A stretch of 64,000 bases of DNA from assembly GCA_022495995.1 (NCBI GenBank), contig JAFEMH010000757.1, forward strand, positions 496,001 to 560,000. Reading direction: 5' to 3'. Positions within the stretch are counted from its first letter, which is position 1, and the number at the start of each line of letters is the position of its first letter. A program made the position numbers and the translations under genes. Origin of the DNA: Adenophora triphylla var. japonica. Lineage: Eukaryota > Streptophyta > Magnoliopsida > Asterales > Campanulaceae. The notes beneath the pieces are model-generated. The model made no database searches and was not told the origin of the DNA. It saw only the letters and a list, made by a program, of their open reading frames with translations. Shown here one piece after another: positions 10,250-22,139 of the stretch.

Positions 10250-11110
10250 ACTGTGCTAACTTTGCTACTTGTGTAAGCTCAACTGATCAAAAAGGTGATT
10301 TCCCCATTTTACCCTCAATCTACCATTGCTCATTAACCTTGACTGACGGCAACAAGTTCTCAACCGGTCACAACCCCTTGATTGATCATAATTTCTACCG
10401 GTTACAAGCCGTAACCGGTCAAGCCTTCAAACGGTTGTCTCAACCGGTCAATCAAATGCTCAACCGACGACGAACTGCGGCCGGACCAATTCGTTTTAAT
10501 CGGCACGTCTGAAACCTCTGTTGTCCTTTCAGGTCTTTTCAGCCGATGTCTGACACAACAGTGAGCTGTGTACCAACTTTGTTTCATAGGTAGATCAAAA
10601 TTTTAATTTTGATCAAAAAGGTAATCTCTGTATCATTCTTATTTATCCAAAAGGTTATATTTTTTTGTTCATTATTATGTTAAAAATTTAACTGTAGCAC
10701 ACAAGTTCCTAATTTTAAGCTTTCATATTTATATTGCTTAAGATCGTGTTTTATTATCCCTATTTTTAAGCATCAGTTAAACAGTTTTTGAACAAATAAT
10801 TTTGCTTTTCCCATAAAACCCTTCGTCTCCCTCTCTCTCTCTCTCCCTATAAAATAAATTCAAAAGCAAACTTTCTAGGTTTTCGAAACTCTCTCAAATT
10901 CTCTTATGCTCTCTTCATCTTCTCTTCAACCGACAAGGATCCATCTTCTTCGAAGATCTTCAAAACATTCAAACTTTTCTACATATCTTCATCAATCTTA
11001 TCCGGTAACACTTAGAACACTTAGAAATTTTTCAAAGTGATGAATATTTTTGTTTACATATTAAAATTTTCTATCAAAATGTTATTTTTTTTTATGTTTG
11101 ATTTCTACAG
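10250..11110 (+). other. Spacer between pol and the extra gene of the copia element
   Basis: No gene is seen. ACCGGT occurs four times within 10,363-10,448. A pyrimidine-rich CTCTCTCTCTC tract near 10,830 and a TATAAAATAAA at about 10,848 resemble a promoter and leader for the following extra frame, which would allow a separate mRNA; that is inference only. Confidence 0.45.
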
Positions 11111-13649
11111 ATGGCTCCAAAACCAACAACCCCAAAGAAAGACATATATGGAGGTTACATTCTACCCAACTTCTTCATTTTTGAGCAAGGAAAGCAGCTC
11201 AAAGCTATTCTTTCAGGAGCTGGTGTTCCTCCATTCCTTTTGCCTGAAGGTCCAGAGGATATCTACTACGAGTTAGTGAATGAGCAGTTTGAGAATGGAT
11301 CTTTGGATGATAATGTTAAGGCTGAAGAAGTGCCATTGTTTCTACAGTGGCTGGTGTCCATGTTACTTTCTCCCCAGCCTCCATAGCTAAAGCTTTCCCA
11401 ACCCTAGCCTCAACCGGTCCTTCTACTATGGTGATGAAGAACATGGAATTAACTTGCGCTCAGATCAGAGGAGAAGAGCCATTCGTAACCGGAGAAGGCA
11501 ACAAGAAGGCTGATCTTGATCCTTTAAATTATGCCTTGGCTGTGATAGTGGACAGATGTATTATCTGCCGATTTGGATCACATCACTATATTACTATGAT
11601 TCAGTGGGAAGCAATTGCTGCTATTCTTCAACAGAAGGACTTTTACTGGTGCAAATTTATTTACAATGTCATAGTTATTTCCTTTAAGAAGTTTCAAAAG
11701 GAGAAGCCCCTTGCAAGTTGCAACAAAGCCAAGCCTTGCCATTATCTATTGATCAGTAGAGTATTGAGAAGGAATCCCTCTATTCTAGCAGCCTCATCCG
11801 GTCAGCCAAGCTACCCTCAGTCATGGGTTAAAACCTTTGACAAATCTAACTGGGGAGAATCTCAAGAGAAGCTACCACCTCAACCGGTAATGCCTCAACC
11901 GATGAAGCCTCAACTGGTTGAGAAGAATAAAAAGGCTTACAAGCCTAAGGTAAAGTCAACTACTACTGCTGAGCTTGAGTCCTCTAAATCGGCTACCTCT
12001 CTACCGGTTAAGAGGAAGGCAACCGATGAATCGGTCAGCAATCCCAATCTGGTCACTACCTTTTCTCAACCGATTGCCTTTTTAACCTCTCCACTAGCAG
12101 TCAGACCCAAGAAGACAACCAGAAAATAAACCTTACCCCAAGTCCAAAAATTCCCAACTCCTTCTACTGCATCCTCTATACCAAAATCAAAACTTATTCC
12201 AAAATCCTCCTCTTAGCTAGCCAAAGAAAATGCTGAGAGAAGAAAAATGATTGAGACTGACCTTACCACTTTCTTTCCCTTCATTCCCAAACGGTTGTTT
12301 TCTCACAACTTCTTAACCGGTGAGGTGCCCATAACCGGTCATGCCTTAAAGCCATCGGTTAGGAAGTTTCAATCGATCAGAGACCCTACCTTCCATATCT
12401 TCTATAACAACCATTGGGCTTTAAGTGACAAGCTTATTCCTTCTCCCAAATGGGTTTATCCAATTGATCACCTTCCCCCATTCCTCAGGAAGCTTCTACA
12501 ATTCCATGAGTTGGAATAAAGACTCATTTCCTGCTGGTGATATTCACAAATATGTTGATTTTGAGAATACCCACGAAGGAAAAGGCATCTACTTCAGCAA
12601 ATACTGCCAACTGAGTGAGTATGATGCCTCCCTATCCAAGCATGATCTTATGAAGCTCTACAACTGATACTTTTATATGCTTCTCAATCTGTGGAATGCC
12701 ATCTATCTAGCTCATGATCGGTTGCGTCAGGACATGATGGTTCATGCAGTATGGACTGACTTTGCCATGTTATATGGAGTCCAAGACACTTTGATGGAAT
12801 CTGACCCCTATCAGTTGGGCAGATATGAAAACCCTGATGATCTTCTTCCACTAATTGATTCAGAACCAATCTCTTTAGGTCCACAAAGAAACCAACTTAT
12901 CAGTAATGTTATGGACCTGATAGAGAACATGATGGAAGTTGATAGAGAGCTGCAGGCTATGGGAAATGTGAACTTAGTTGACTTCTTCTCTTTGGTTCAC
13001 TCAAAAAAGAATAAGTGGACCTCCACTACTGATGAAGAGATAGAAGAATTGTTTAAGGAAGGGGGAGATGATGAGGATTTTGGCTGATCTAGGTGATGAA
13101 AGTGAGCATTCTAGCTCAAGTTCCAGTTCAAGTGGCCATGATGAGCCAAGGAATATTTTTGTTACTCCTCAACCGATGGCACCAGTTATGAGATTAGGAG
13201 GAGGCTTAACCGATACATCACCGGTTACAAGCTTAGGAGGTGAGAAAGTTGTATCTGCTGCCTCACCGGTTGGTCAACCGGTTGAGATACCCTCAACCGA
13301 TGGATCTGCTGAACCGGTTGAGGAGGAGAAGCTTGTTGTTTCTACTGCTACCGAAGACATTGAGCTTCAAAAGGCTATGGCAGAAAGCCTGTTTGAATAT
13401 GAACTGAACCTACAACGGTCATTTGCAGAAGAGTTGGCTACTCAAGCTGCTATTCAGGCCAGTCTTCTTGTTAGCCAAACTAGTGCCCAGCTTAAGGGTA
13501 AATCAGTTGATGAGGATGTTGATCATATATTTGAGGAGGAGGATCCTAATATTTTAGACTTCTTTGAAGAGGATGATGCAATAGAATTCAAGTCAAATGA
13601 GGAGGAGGATCCTAATATTTTTATTTTTGGTCCTATCACCCCAAATTAG
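11111..13649 (+). pseudogene. SIRE-type extra reading frame, N-terminal and middle parts
   Basis: Starts MAPKPTTPKKDIYGGY at 11,111. A frameshift near 11,345 leads to 11,347-12,129, then 12,247-12,519, 12,677-13,087 and 13,068-13,649, with stops or shifts between. An early globular region is followed by Pro/Lys/Ser/Thr-rich spacers and an acidic segment (EEEDPNILDFFEEDD). I see no clear signal peptide or membrane segment, so an envelope role is unsupported. Its place between RNase H and the 3' LTR matches the extra gene of SIRE/Maximus elements, whose function is unsettled. It continues after the insertion at 13,650-14,813. Confidence 0.65.
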
Positions 13650-14813
13650 ATCTACGTTTTCTTGCACTAGCAATGATAACTCGTCATCTCTTGTACGTTT
13701 TTGGTGTAATCTTTTGCCAAGACCGGCAACAACTACGACGGACATCGGAGATGGAAAATTGAAACTAGGAATGTTGGACTTGACTGGCTCCAGGTTCGAT
13801 TTGACTTTCAGTAAAAGAGAAAGGGTGGGTTCCATTCCTTGGCCAAAGTGAGAGATAAAATTTTAAATGGCCGGAGAAGAAATAGATAGCAAGCGGGTGA
13901 CGAGGGTGGTTGAAAATAGGGGCATGGTAAGAGGGCGAGGAGTCGACGATGGACTGTGAGGTACGAGTGATGAACGGAGAAAATAAGAGGATGAGAAGAT
14001 TAGGGAGGCGGTGTTGATTGTAGTGTGGTGGTGGGGTTGGGTTGGGTGGTCGGAGGGATCTTGGGGGAATGATGACTATGGAGGATTGAAGGCGATGTGA
14101 TTTTCTTTTTCTTTGAAGAAACATATGTGAGTATTAAAAAAGGTAGTAGGAGTACATTTAGTTATTTTTTATTTGATTTCTTAGACTTTAATTACCATAA
14201 TTTTATAATGTTAACTGGGAGAATAGAAAATAAATTAGGTGTAGATTTTGTTACTTCATGATTTTGACTTTATCTAATTTTGAAAAATAAAAATAAAAAA
14301 TTAAGTTGGTGGTGTAATTATGATGATTATAAATAACCTTTCTTATTATTTATTTTTTAAATTTGAATCACTGATTAGAATTATTTTTTATTGATTTTTT
14401 TGTTAATTAACTTCTTTATGTTTTCGTCTTTGAAGTGTTACAAATAATGGTGGCAATGCTAGTTTTAAAGATGCTCGTTAGATTTTTCATTAATTTCGTT
14501 AGCTTTAATCCATTGTCATCCAAAATGACCTCATTTTGCTAAAAAATGTGAATATTATGTACTAAATTACCAAAAATGAAACATTGGAACTCACATTGCA
14601 ACTTGCATGAAATTTTGGGGTACCAATGTACCATTAGCCCTTTGTAGAAGTTCAGTTGACAAAACGGTCCAAGAATAAATCAGGAATTTGAGTCGAAGTA
14701 GACAAAAGACGAGAAGGATTTAAATGCAATTTGGAGTACTTTGCATTTAAACTAAACAGACCAAGTGCACACTTGAAGTGTGAACCCACTTGACTTCTTA
14801 GTGGACCAAAAGC
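13650..14813. mobile_element. About 1.1-kb AT-rich insertion in the extra gene, type uncertain
   Basis: Codon-like texture and ACCGGT words stop at about 13,650 and return at about 14,814. The intervening sequence is AT-rich with no gene. CACCCCAAATT near its left side and AATTTTGGGGTACCA near 14,612-14,626 are partly inverted, hinting at decayed terminal inverted repeats of a DNA element, but I cannot define ends or a TSD. The small frames on both strands here have no recognisable domain. Confidence 0.4.
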
Positions 14814-16340
14814 TTGATGTTCACCAAAAATTATTATACATCTAGAGCATCCATTCCCCGGTTATCAAATGGTATGTTTCTATTTGACATTCATGAGAAG
14901 GTAACAAGTCACTGCAGTATTCAACCGATGCCAATGCCTCCATCCATAGTCGATGAGCTTCAAAGAAAGAGGAGGCACGATAGAATGCAGACATTTATAG
15001 ATGTGGTTGAAACAATGAAGATTGGAGCCCCTTCAGTTGATACTCCTCCTCATCAAACGAACACCAAAGGTCCAGGTGAGACCAGCCTAAGATTCCAAAC
15101 TCCTAAGATCTTAAGGCTTAAGAAGAGAGGTGCTCCACCAAGAAATGCCATAGTTATACCAGGCAAGGCATAGCAGCAACTGGTTCTGGATTTCCCAGCC
15201 AAGCGGTCACCCTATATTTCAACTATTCAAGGTCGGTCAAGCTCCATAAAGATTGCTGGTCAGGTAGTTCAACGGCTACCTCGACCGGTTGAATCCTCTC
15301 TTCTAACCGACAACATCTTCATATGCTACTTTGCTTTGAACGATCGTATGACCAAGGTGTTGGAGATGAAAATATTCTCTTGGAGTTTTGAGGTTACAAA
15401 AATGGTGGGATTCATGCCCCAAGTGCCTCAGTTGTTTATCAGTCGAGATGAAAGAAGTGTGAAGCTGTAAAGCAACATTTGACATGCCTTCCAGCTACTC
15501 AACATTTTGAGGATGATTCCCTTGATTAGGTTAAGGCTGCAAGACATGCCTTTTGCCTCACAGGCTGCTGAGATGATTGTTCTGGCTTTTAAAGAAGCCA
15601 ATGAAATTGAATGTACTCTAGAGTTAAGCCTAGAGAATAATGGATTTATCACTCATGTTTTCGCTGTTTCCTCTGATTCTGAAGCTGTTGATATGGACTC
15701 TTCCCCAACCGCTCAAGCTCTCCTAACCGGTCATGCTACTTCCCTAACCGATGCTCCTTCTCCAACCAATCCCTCTCCTTTAACCGATAATCTCCCAATC
15801 GGTCAAGATCCTTCAACCGACGCCATCCTTCAGTCTCCTCCCCAAGATCCCTCAGAAGATGCTGATCTGCAAAGACCAACCGTTATGCAAGATTTGATTG
15901 AACTACATGATGCAATGATAGATGGGCTAGTTAAGTCCAATCAAGAGGAGAAAGAAAGAAGACTATCCAGAGTTGAAACTGGATTTGCAATGGCTATAAG
16001 CAACTTTGTGGCAAAGCTGAATAAGAAAGATGCAACCATAACTGATCTTGTTAAAGAGTTGACAAACTCAACCCATATCAATAAACAGTTATATGATCAA
16101 GCCATAGCAGTTCAGTCCAATCTTATTGAAGCTACTGAAGAGCTGAAGAAAGCAAACTTAAAGATTCGTGACCTGTCTACTCAACTGAAAGATACAAATT
16201 TCGAGCTGGTCAAGGTTAAAGCTCAAAATGAGATTTTGCTAAAGCTTGCAAGTGGTCAATCTGGGAAGTCAGAGAAGAAGACGAAAAGGAGAGAAAAAAG
16301 GAAAGAAAAAGAAGCAAAGGAAGCCAAGGTTAAGATCTGA
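14814..16340 (+). pseudogene. SIRE-type extra reading frame, C-terminal part with coiled coil
   Basis: Pieces at 14,814-15,173 and 15,507-16,340 lie in the same transcriptional sense and are split by stops around 15,171-15,490. The last 277 codons hold a Pro/Ser/Thr-rich stretch with ACCGGT words, then a long heptad-rich helix (about residues 125-255; DLIELHDAM ... KKANLKIRDLSTQL) and a very basic tail (KKTKRREKRKEKEAKEAKVK). A coiled coil plus basic C-terminus suggests self-assembly and nucleic-acid or membrane contact; this is inference. There is no enzyme motif. Confidence 0.6.
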
Positions 16341-16762
16341 ACCGGTTGCATCAGCTACAACTTCAAAGGACAAGGACCCCTCAACCGATCCTGCTCCAGA
16401 GATATAGAATGTAACCGATGAGATATATGTCTTTACTTTCCAACCGGTTGCAGTCTTTTATCAATGAGAATTTCTTTACCCTCAACCTTGTTCATTTCAT
16501 TGCTCAATATTTGCTTTCTTGAATTCCTTTATATTATTGAATGACTTCACTGCAACTAACTCTTTAAATTTGCAGGTCATCTCATTTTCTCCATTTCCTT
16601 TGCCTTACTTTAGTTTCATTGTATAGCTTCCATAGGTTACATCAAGTTGTTAATTTACTTAGGGAATGACAAAATTCAAAGATAAACTCTTGATCATTCT
16701 TTTATTAAGTTAAGAAAAGATGTACACCTAGGATGATTGGACTTAAGCAATTAGGAGGAGAT
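16341..16762 (+). other. 3' untranslated region and PPT of the SIRE-like element
   Basis: No gene is seen. ACCGGT occurs at 16,341 and 16,443. The purine run AGGAGGAGAT (16,753-16,762) just before TGTTAGTC is the polypurine tract. Confidence 0.65.
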
Positions 16763-17135
16763 TGTTAGTCAAATATATGTATAGCTTAAGAATTGCTTAA
16801 TCCCAATCATTATAAGCATTATTGAGGGCCCCTAATTTTAACTAGACTAATTAGATTTTTCTAGGTACCCTTAGGATCCCCTTAGTGCTAGTACCAGTGT
16901 TTTTGTAATTGTATTTTCTCAAAGACTTTAAGACCTAGAGATTTTCCAGAAGATATTGGTTTACTTGCCAAGGCCTCAACCGATTGACACCTTAACCAGG
17001 TAATGTCCCTTAGCCGATCAACCTTACAACCGATTGTGTCAGTCAACCAGTTATGATCTCCTATCAGTTGCTGCAATCAGTCAAGCTTCCTCAACAAGCT
17101 TCCTATCAGTTGAAGCATTTATTGTTCCCACCTAC

Positions 17136-17484
17136 TCTTAAAGTTGAGGTTCCACCTTAAAACCAATTGGTGTTAAGGGGAGTGGCCCAGGATCTTTATA
17201 TAATATAGGCAAGGTTTGTCAATTCCCAATGTGGGATAATATCTCTAACACGCCCCCTCACGTGTAGCGGGCTTTGCCAAAGCTTACAACGTGGACTTAT
17301 CAATCGGGTGGTGCAGAGTAACATCGTGGGCCATTGAGCCTGCACGTGTAAGGACCTGCTCTGATACCATCTTAAAGCTGAGGTTCCACCTTAAAACCAA
17401 TTGGTGTTAAGGGGAGTGGCCCAGGATCTTTATATATTATAGGCAAGGTTTGTCAATTCCCAATGTGGGATAATATCTCTAACA
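17136..17484 (-). mobile_element. TRIM (miniature LTR element), complete, minus strand
   Basis: Two 115-bp direct repeats (17,136-17,250 and 17,370-17,484) flank about 119 bp. On the minus strand the LTR reads TGTTAGAGATATT...CTTTAAGA and is followed directly by TGGTATCAGAGC (17,358-17,369 reversed), the initiator tRNA-Met primer site. At the other end the reversed CACGTGAGGGGGCG is a PPT. A perfect 5-bp TSD CCTAC flanks it (17,131-17,135 and 17,485-17,489). It encodes nothing and must have moved with enzymes from another element. Confidence 0.93.
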
Positions 17485-17740
17485 CCTACTTAGCCCACAA
17501 CTTAGCTAAAGTTGGTAGAACTGTTGCTATGAAGACTTTGCTGTCGCCTTGTCAGTAACTACTTTGAGGAATGTTCAAGTTACCAGTACTCACAACAACT
17601 TCTTTATCCAGTGGAAAATTCAAAGATGGTTGTCCTTCAAATCTCAGGCATTAAATGCAGAAGATATTCTCATTAAATGCTTGTCAGACCAAGTCATCCC
17701 TTCAGCCCCTTCAAAGATAACATCTCTTCCATGGAGTCAC

Positions 17741-17748
17741 TATAAATA
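17741..17748 (+). promoter_or_regulatory. TATA box of the SIRE-like 3' LTR
   Basis: CACTATAAATACC lies about 980 bp into the LTR (about 630 bp without the TRIM), followed by leader-like sequence. Confidence 0.6.
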
Positions 17749-18534
17749 CCTTCCTTAGAGCATTGAAGAGGGTTGGTGCATTAAAGACTTTGAGAGTGAT
17801 ATTGTCAAGAACTGTAAGTGTTCAAGCATTGAAGTTCAAAGCAATCAGTCCTCATATTCACTAGATTATTTATTAGGACACACACTGTGCACACTCAATC
17901 AATTCTGTAAGTGTTCCCCAACAAGACTATATCTGGAACACATTGATTGATCACGCTACACACCCAAGAGAAATCAGCTCAACTAGTGAACACATCTCTT
18001 GAAACACTTGGTCAAATATTGTATGACGATCCATTAGTGATCACTTTCCTTTAGGCAGCTTTAAACATTAAAGCTTGCAACTTGTAATAGACTAGTGACA
18101 TTAATAGTACACCTTTTCACAAATCCAAGTTTTGACCAAACTTGGTAGAGGACGTAGCAGTTATTTAATACTATGAACCTCTCCAAATAACCGTGTCTCC
18201 TTATTTGTTTGTTTTCTCATTATTTCTTGTCCTTGTAACCGGTTGAACTCTATCACCAGTTACAACCTTTGAATCCTTTCAATGCTTATTTTTCTTTTTC
18301 ATTGGAATATAACTTGCATGATATTTTAACTTACTTTCATTTGAAACCTCTTTACTTAATCGATCACTTTTGTGTGAGTAAACCAATAATAATTTATCCG
18401 CTACGTAAATGGTTACTATCGGTTTGATTTGTGATAAGTTAGATGGCTATTGTCTAAAGGTTTTGAAAAGAAGTTAAATCAAGCTATTCACCCCCCCTCC
18501 CTCTAGCCTGTTTTCCTACCAAATGGGCCTAACA

Positions 18535-19135
18535 GTCATCTCTATAGTCACGACTTTGTGATGGGGGGATGACATGGAGATAGATCTATCTACTATAAAA
18601 CCACGGATTTGAGTTAGATGATTAAAGAGAGGAAGTGGAGTTTTCGGATGGAGTGATGAAGCCATAATGGTGGAATCCCAAAGTTTTTTTTCATCTCACC
18701 TATCTCGAGCAAGTGTGCTAATGTCCACGACCCATCTATCCACTTATAAATCCTAAGGCTCCTACTCTGGTAACAAAAGGTAGTGTCGGCCTCCATACTC
18801 CAAAGCTTAGCCATGGGCATTTACTAGGATCAGGCTCTATGAAAAAGGGATCACCACCGAAGGTTTATTAAATCATTGAGCAGGAGGTATTTTCGGAATG
18901 GATATTGATGCTCTTCAACAAATTTAAAAACATGATTGATCTTCTCAAACTCAAGGATTGCAAAAGGTTGAATGGAAAGGATCCAACCTTTTATACTCAA
19001 GATTATGTGGGTTGGGTTAAGAAAAACGAGTCATACGACTTTCCATGAACAAGGGGAATGTCTCATCAATGAAAGGCGGGTCAATCAATGTCCGAAAATC
19101 GATGGTTCGAATGATTACCACCTTGAAAACATATA
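18535..19135. other. Gene-free flank
   Basis: I see no gene, LTR end or tandem repeat that I can support. The small frames have no domain. This follows the 3' LTR of the truncated copia element, so no TSD check is possible. Confidence 0.4.
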
Positions 19136-19427
19136 TTCCCTCCGTCTCGGTCGAAGCTTCACCTTTTACCCAAAAGAACGTCCCATTAGAAGCTTCCCCT
19201 TTCCTAAAATTGTAAGAATTGTGTACCCCACTTGTCAACTCAACTCACTTTTTACTCTCACATACTAAAATTATGGGTCTCACTTGTCAATCCACTCATT
19301 TTTTCTCCTCACACATTTAAATTGTGGCTCACTTATCAATCCCACTCACAACCCATTTTCTACTCATCATTTTTCTTAATTTTCGTGTCCCAAAAATATG
19401 GTGAAGCTTCGGCCGGGACAGAGGTAG
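19136..19427. mobile_element. Stowaway-like MITE
   Basis: 292 bp flanked by TA dinucleotides (19,134-19,135 and 19,428-19,429). The left end TTCCCTCCGTCTCGG and the inverted right end CTACCTCTGTCCCGG share the CTCCCTCCGTCCC-type terminus of Tc1/mariner-derived Stowaway MITEs, and the inverted repeat continues through CGAAGCTTCACC. It is non-coding. Confidence 0.85.
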
Positions 19428-19429
19428 TA

Positions 19430-20156
19430 TAAACCAATCATCGAATAGTAATTGTGACGACCAAGAAATTGAGATGACTTCACTTTCTCCTTGCCAAGCC
19501 GAGTTATAAAGTCGGGATCCACTGAACGGGATAAATCGAGCACGACCATCCGTGTCGGGGAAAATCCTTCCAAATGTGGGCCAAGTCCCTCAAATCATAC
19601 AAGGGATTAAGAGACATAAGGGGTGTGGCCCGACCAACTTCCTCGACTTGCTTTCCTGCATCACTCAAGGTCAAATTATTTACAACCGTTGTCTACGACG
19701 ACCATACTTAGTTAGGTTGGCATAACTTTCCCATCCTACAACCAGCTTGTCAGAGACTGCCGAATCGAGATAAACATGGATTGCTACAAATATGGAGACG
19801 ACTACTCCTTATTCCTACAATTTTTCCTATAATATAGCCATATATAAATCCAGTCAGGATCTCACAAAAATATAAGGGCATCACTATCGGTTACTGGTAA
19901 CTAAATCTTTGACTCCAATATCTTGTCAATTGATTTCATTGCTTCTTTCATGCAAATTGTTACCTTACTCTCACACCGAAGGGTATTTGCCAAATATCAT
20001 CCGGTAAGTTCACGTTTGTTCATTCCTTTTTAGGCTAATCAAGTTGTTGGATTATCCGACCCACTAAACTTGGACAAATCCACCGTTTCTGGCACTATCA
20101 AGGGGTTTCGGTGAGAGGCCAAACGAGCTTCATTTACTAGTCGTTGTAACCGTCAG
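19430..20156. other. Gene-free stretch
   Basis: No coding, tandem or terminal-repeat signal can be supported here. Confidence 0.4.
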
Positions 20157-20640
20157 AGAAAATAGCATATAATAATGTACACAATCAAACAAAAACAACA
20201 CATAGATTTAAGTGGTTCAACAACTTTTGTTAGCTACGTGAACAGGAAGAGTGAGAACAAATATTATTGATATACGGATCTAAGATTACAGATCTCTATT
20301 GTTTGCAACCGATTTCTAGATCACTAGAACAAATAGAAAAATGCACCATAACAGAGAGAAACAGATGAGCCATTGAACTACTAAATAACTATAGGGGATA
20401 TTGGAGTTTTTATACTACCTAGCCCTTGATAACAGGGTTACAAATAATCCCTAGGAATTAATTTAGCCAAGCTAAGTCGAAAACCGGTGCACGGTCGTGC
20501 ACTATAAGTGGCACCCTAAGTGAAACTGCTTCAATCTTCTGTCTTTGCGTACAAGATTCGCACGGTTGTGTCTTGTGCCTTGCACACTCGTACCAAATTA
20601 ATTTCCTTTCCTGATTGTTTATGTAGCTTTGCATAGCCAT
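20157..20640 (-). mobile_element. LTR-like relic, minus strand
   Basis: GTATAAAAACTCC on the minus strand (20,406-20,415) looks like a TATA box. About 70 bp upstream of it in that sense is the near-perfect palindrome GTGCACGGTCGTGCAC (20,487-20,502), and a weaker inverted pair follows at about 20,549-20,578. The wording TTAAGTGGTTCAAC near 20,209 resembles plant copia LTR leaders. Ends and TSD are not visible. Confidence 0.35.
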
Positions 20641-20673
20641 GATACTTTATACTTAAAATTCATGCCAAACCTC

Positions 20674-22139
20674 GAGTTAAATACATATTTCATTCTCAAC
20701 CTATAGTCACTTTTTCTTTTTCCTCCTGAATGTATTTTTTTTCGTTTTCCCTCATTACCTCATGTTTTTTTGTTGATATCGTCCTTGCGTCAGGGTTCCG
20801 TCCATAACATCGTTAAATGATGTCTATATGGCATGTTGACTCATTAAAATGGTGAATTGGCCTAAAAGGTTGATAAAGTTGGCTGAGGTGGAAGTAGTAA
20901 GGGGTGAAAGTGTTTATTTTCACAAGTTGAAGGGTTAAAATATGAAGAAAATTTTACCCCTCTTTAATATAAATTATTTTTTTATATATAATTAAAATGG
21001 TTTTTTTTTATGAAATGCAAATAAAAAATGTATGGTTTTCAAAAAATTAAGTGAGCAAATAAATAAATTAAGAAATTAACATTATATAAATATAAAACTA
21101 GAGAAATCTAAAAACCATTTTTCAAATATTATATTTATTTCAAAATTTATATTAAATATAAAATAATTAATGTATAATTTTATGTTTATTTAAAAAGTGG
21201 GAATTCTTTATTTTTATTTAAAAAGTGATATTTTTTGGGTTTATTTAGAAAGTGATAATTTATTTAATGAATAATTTTATTCATATATATCCATCCTTCC
21301 TAATCAACAACACCTACCACCAGTACCCACCATATCACCACCACCGCCAGCATATACACCACCATGCCACCGTTAACAACCACCACCATCCCCAACTTCA
21401 CCGTCTTCAACAATTCAGCACCAACACAACACCACCATCGAATTTCAAAAAAAAAAAAACCAAATCAATTTCACCCTTTTACTATTATTCACCATCAAAT
21501 GTATAAAATCTCAATCAACTACAACAATTAGAAGTCCCAAATTTGAAAAATCAGAGAGATCAGAGACATGTGAAGAAATCCACTAAACCAACTGAGGGAA
21601 GGGAGATATGCGAACAAGGAAGAGAGGAGAGGGAGAGAGGTGGATTGTTTCTGTTGCTTTCGTTTCTACTACATTTGGTTGACATTTGATGCTTGCAGTA
21701 TTCTGCTACTAGGTGAAGAAGGTGCTGGATTAGAGTTGTCGGATTGAGATTATGGATGTTGTGTGGTGGAGGCGCAAGCTTAGAAGCATCTATATCTGAT
21801 TCTGGGTTTTGGTGATTAAATTAATTGGGGTTAAATGTTTCAATTCAACCCTCTACTTATTAATTAAAAACCATGAAGGTCAATGGTTTTCAAATTTAAC
21901 ACTTTTACCCCTTATTGTTTCCACCTCAGCCTATTTTCAAAATTTGTAAAGCCAGCTCAACATTTTAATTACATCACCGTGCCACATAAGCATTTTAACG
22001 GACATTTGGATGGAATATTGACGGAAGGACGACATCAACAAAAAAACATGAGGTAATGGGGTAAAACGAAAAAAAATACATTAAGAACGAAAATGAAAAA
22101 TTGACTATATAGGTTGGGAGCGAAATATATACTTAACTC
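20674..22139. mobile_element. Non-autonomous Mutator-like element with long inverted ends
   Basis: Starts GAGTTAAATACATATTTC and ends with its inverted, diverged copy GAAATATATACTTAACTC. Similarity between the inverted arms extends about 290 bp (20,674-20,960 against 21,850-22,139). A 10-bp direct repeat GCCAAACCTC flanks it (20,664-20,673 and 22,140-22,149), within the 8-11 bp range of Mutator-like elements. The interior has no transposase; the 84-codon frame at 21,252 is His/Pro low-complexity sequence. Confidence 0.85.

Larger units (their letters stand above)
6170..18534 (+). mobile_element. SIRE/Maximus-like Ty1-copia element, 5' truncated
   Basis: Order: gag C-terminus, protease, integrase, RT, RNase H (to 10,249), a long extra reading frame (11,111-16,340, interrupted), PPT (16,753-16,762) and a 1772-bp 3' LTR ending ...CCTAACA. 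Protease before integrase before RT defines copia; the extra gene between RNase H and the 3' LTR is characteristic of the SIRE/Maximus lineage. The 5' LTR, PBS and start of gag are absent. Stops, frameshifts and a 1.1-kb insertion make it inactive. ACCGGT words are strikingly frequent outside the pol domains. Confidence 0.85.
16763..18534 (+). mobile_element. 3' LTR of the SIRE-like copia element
   Basis: 1772 bp, starting TGTTAGTC after the PPT and ending GGGCCTAACA after a pyrimidine-rich CACCCCCCCTCCCTCTAG block typical of SIRE-group LTR ends. TATAAATA is at 17,741-17,748. A complete TRIM is inserted at 17,136-17,484; without it the LTR is about 1.42 kb. No partner 5' LTR is in the window. 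Confidence 0.8.

Noticed and set aside
11111..16340. Viral-type envelope gene in the SIRE-like element
   Set aside because: No signal peptide, transmembrane helix or fusion-type segment can be seen; only position matches, so it is called an extra gene.
17346..17370. tRNA gene suggested by CTGCTCTGATACCA
   Set aside because: It is the reversed primer site of the TRIM; no cloverleaf surrounds it.
21252..21506. 84-codon His/Pro-rich frame
   Set aside because: Low-complexity CAC/CCA run inside the non-autonomous Mutator-like element; no transposase motif.
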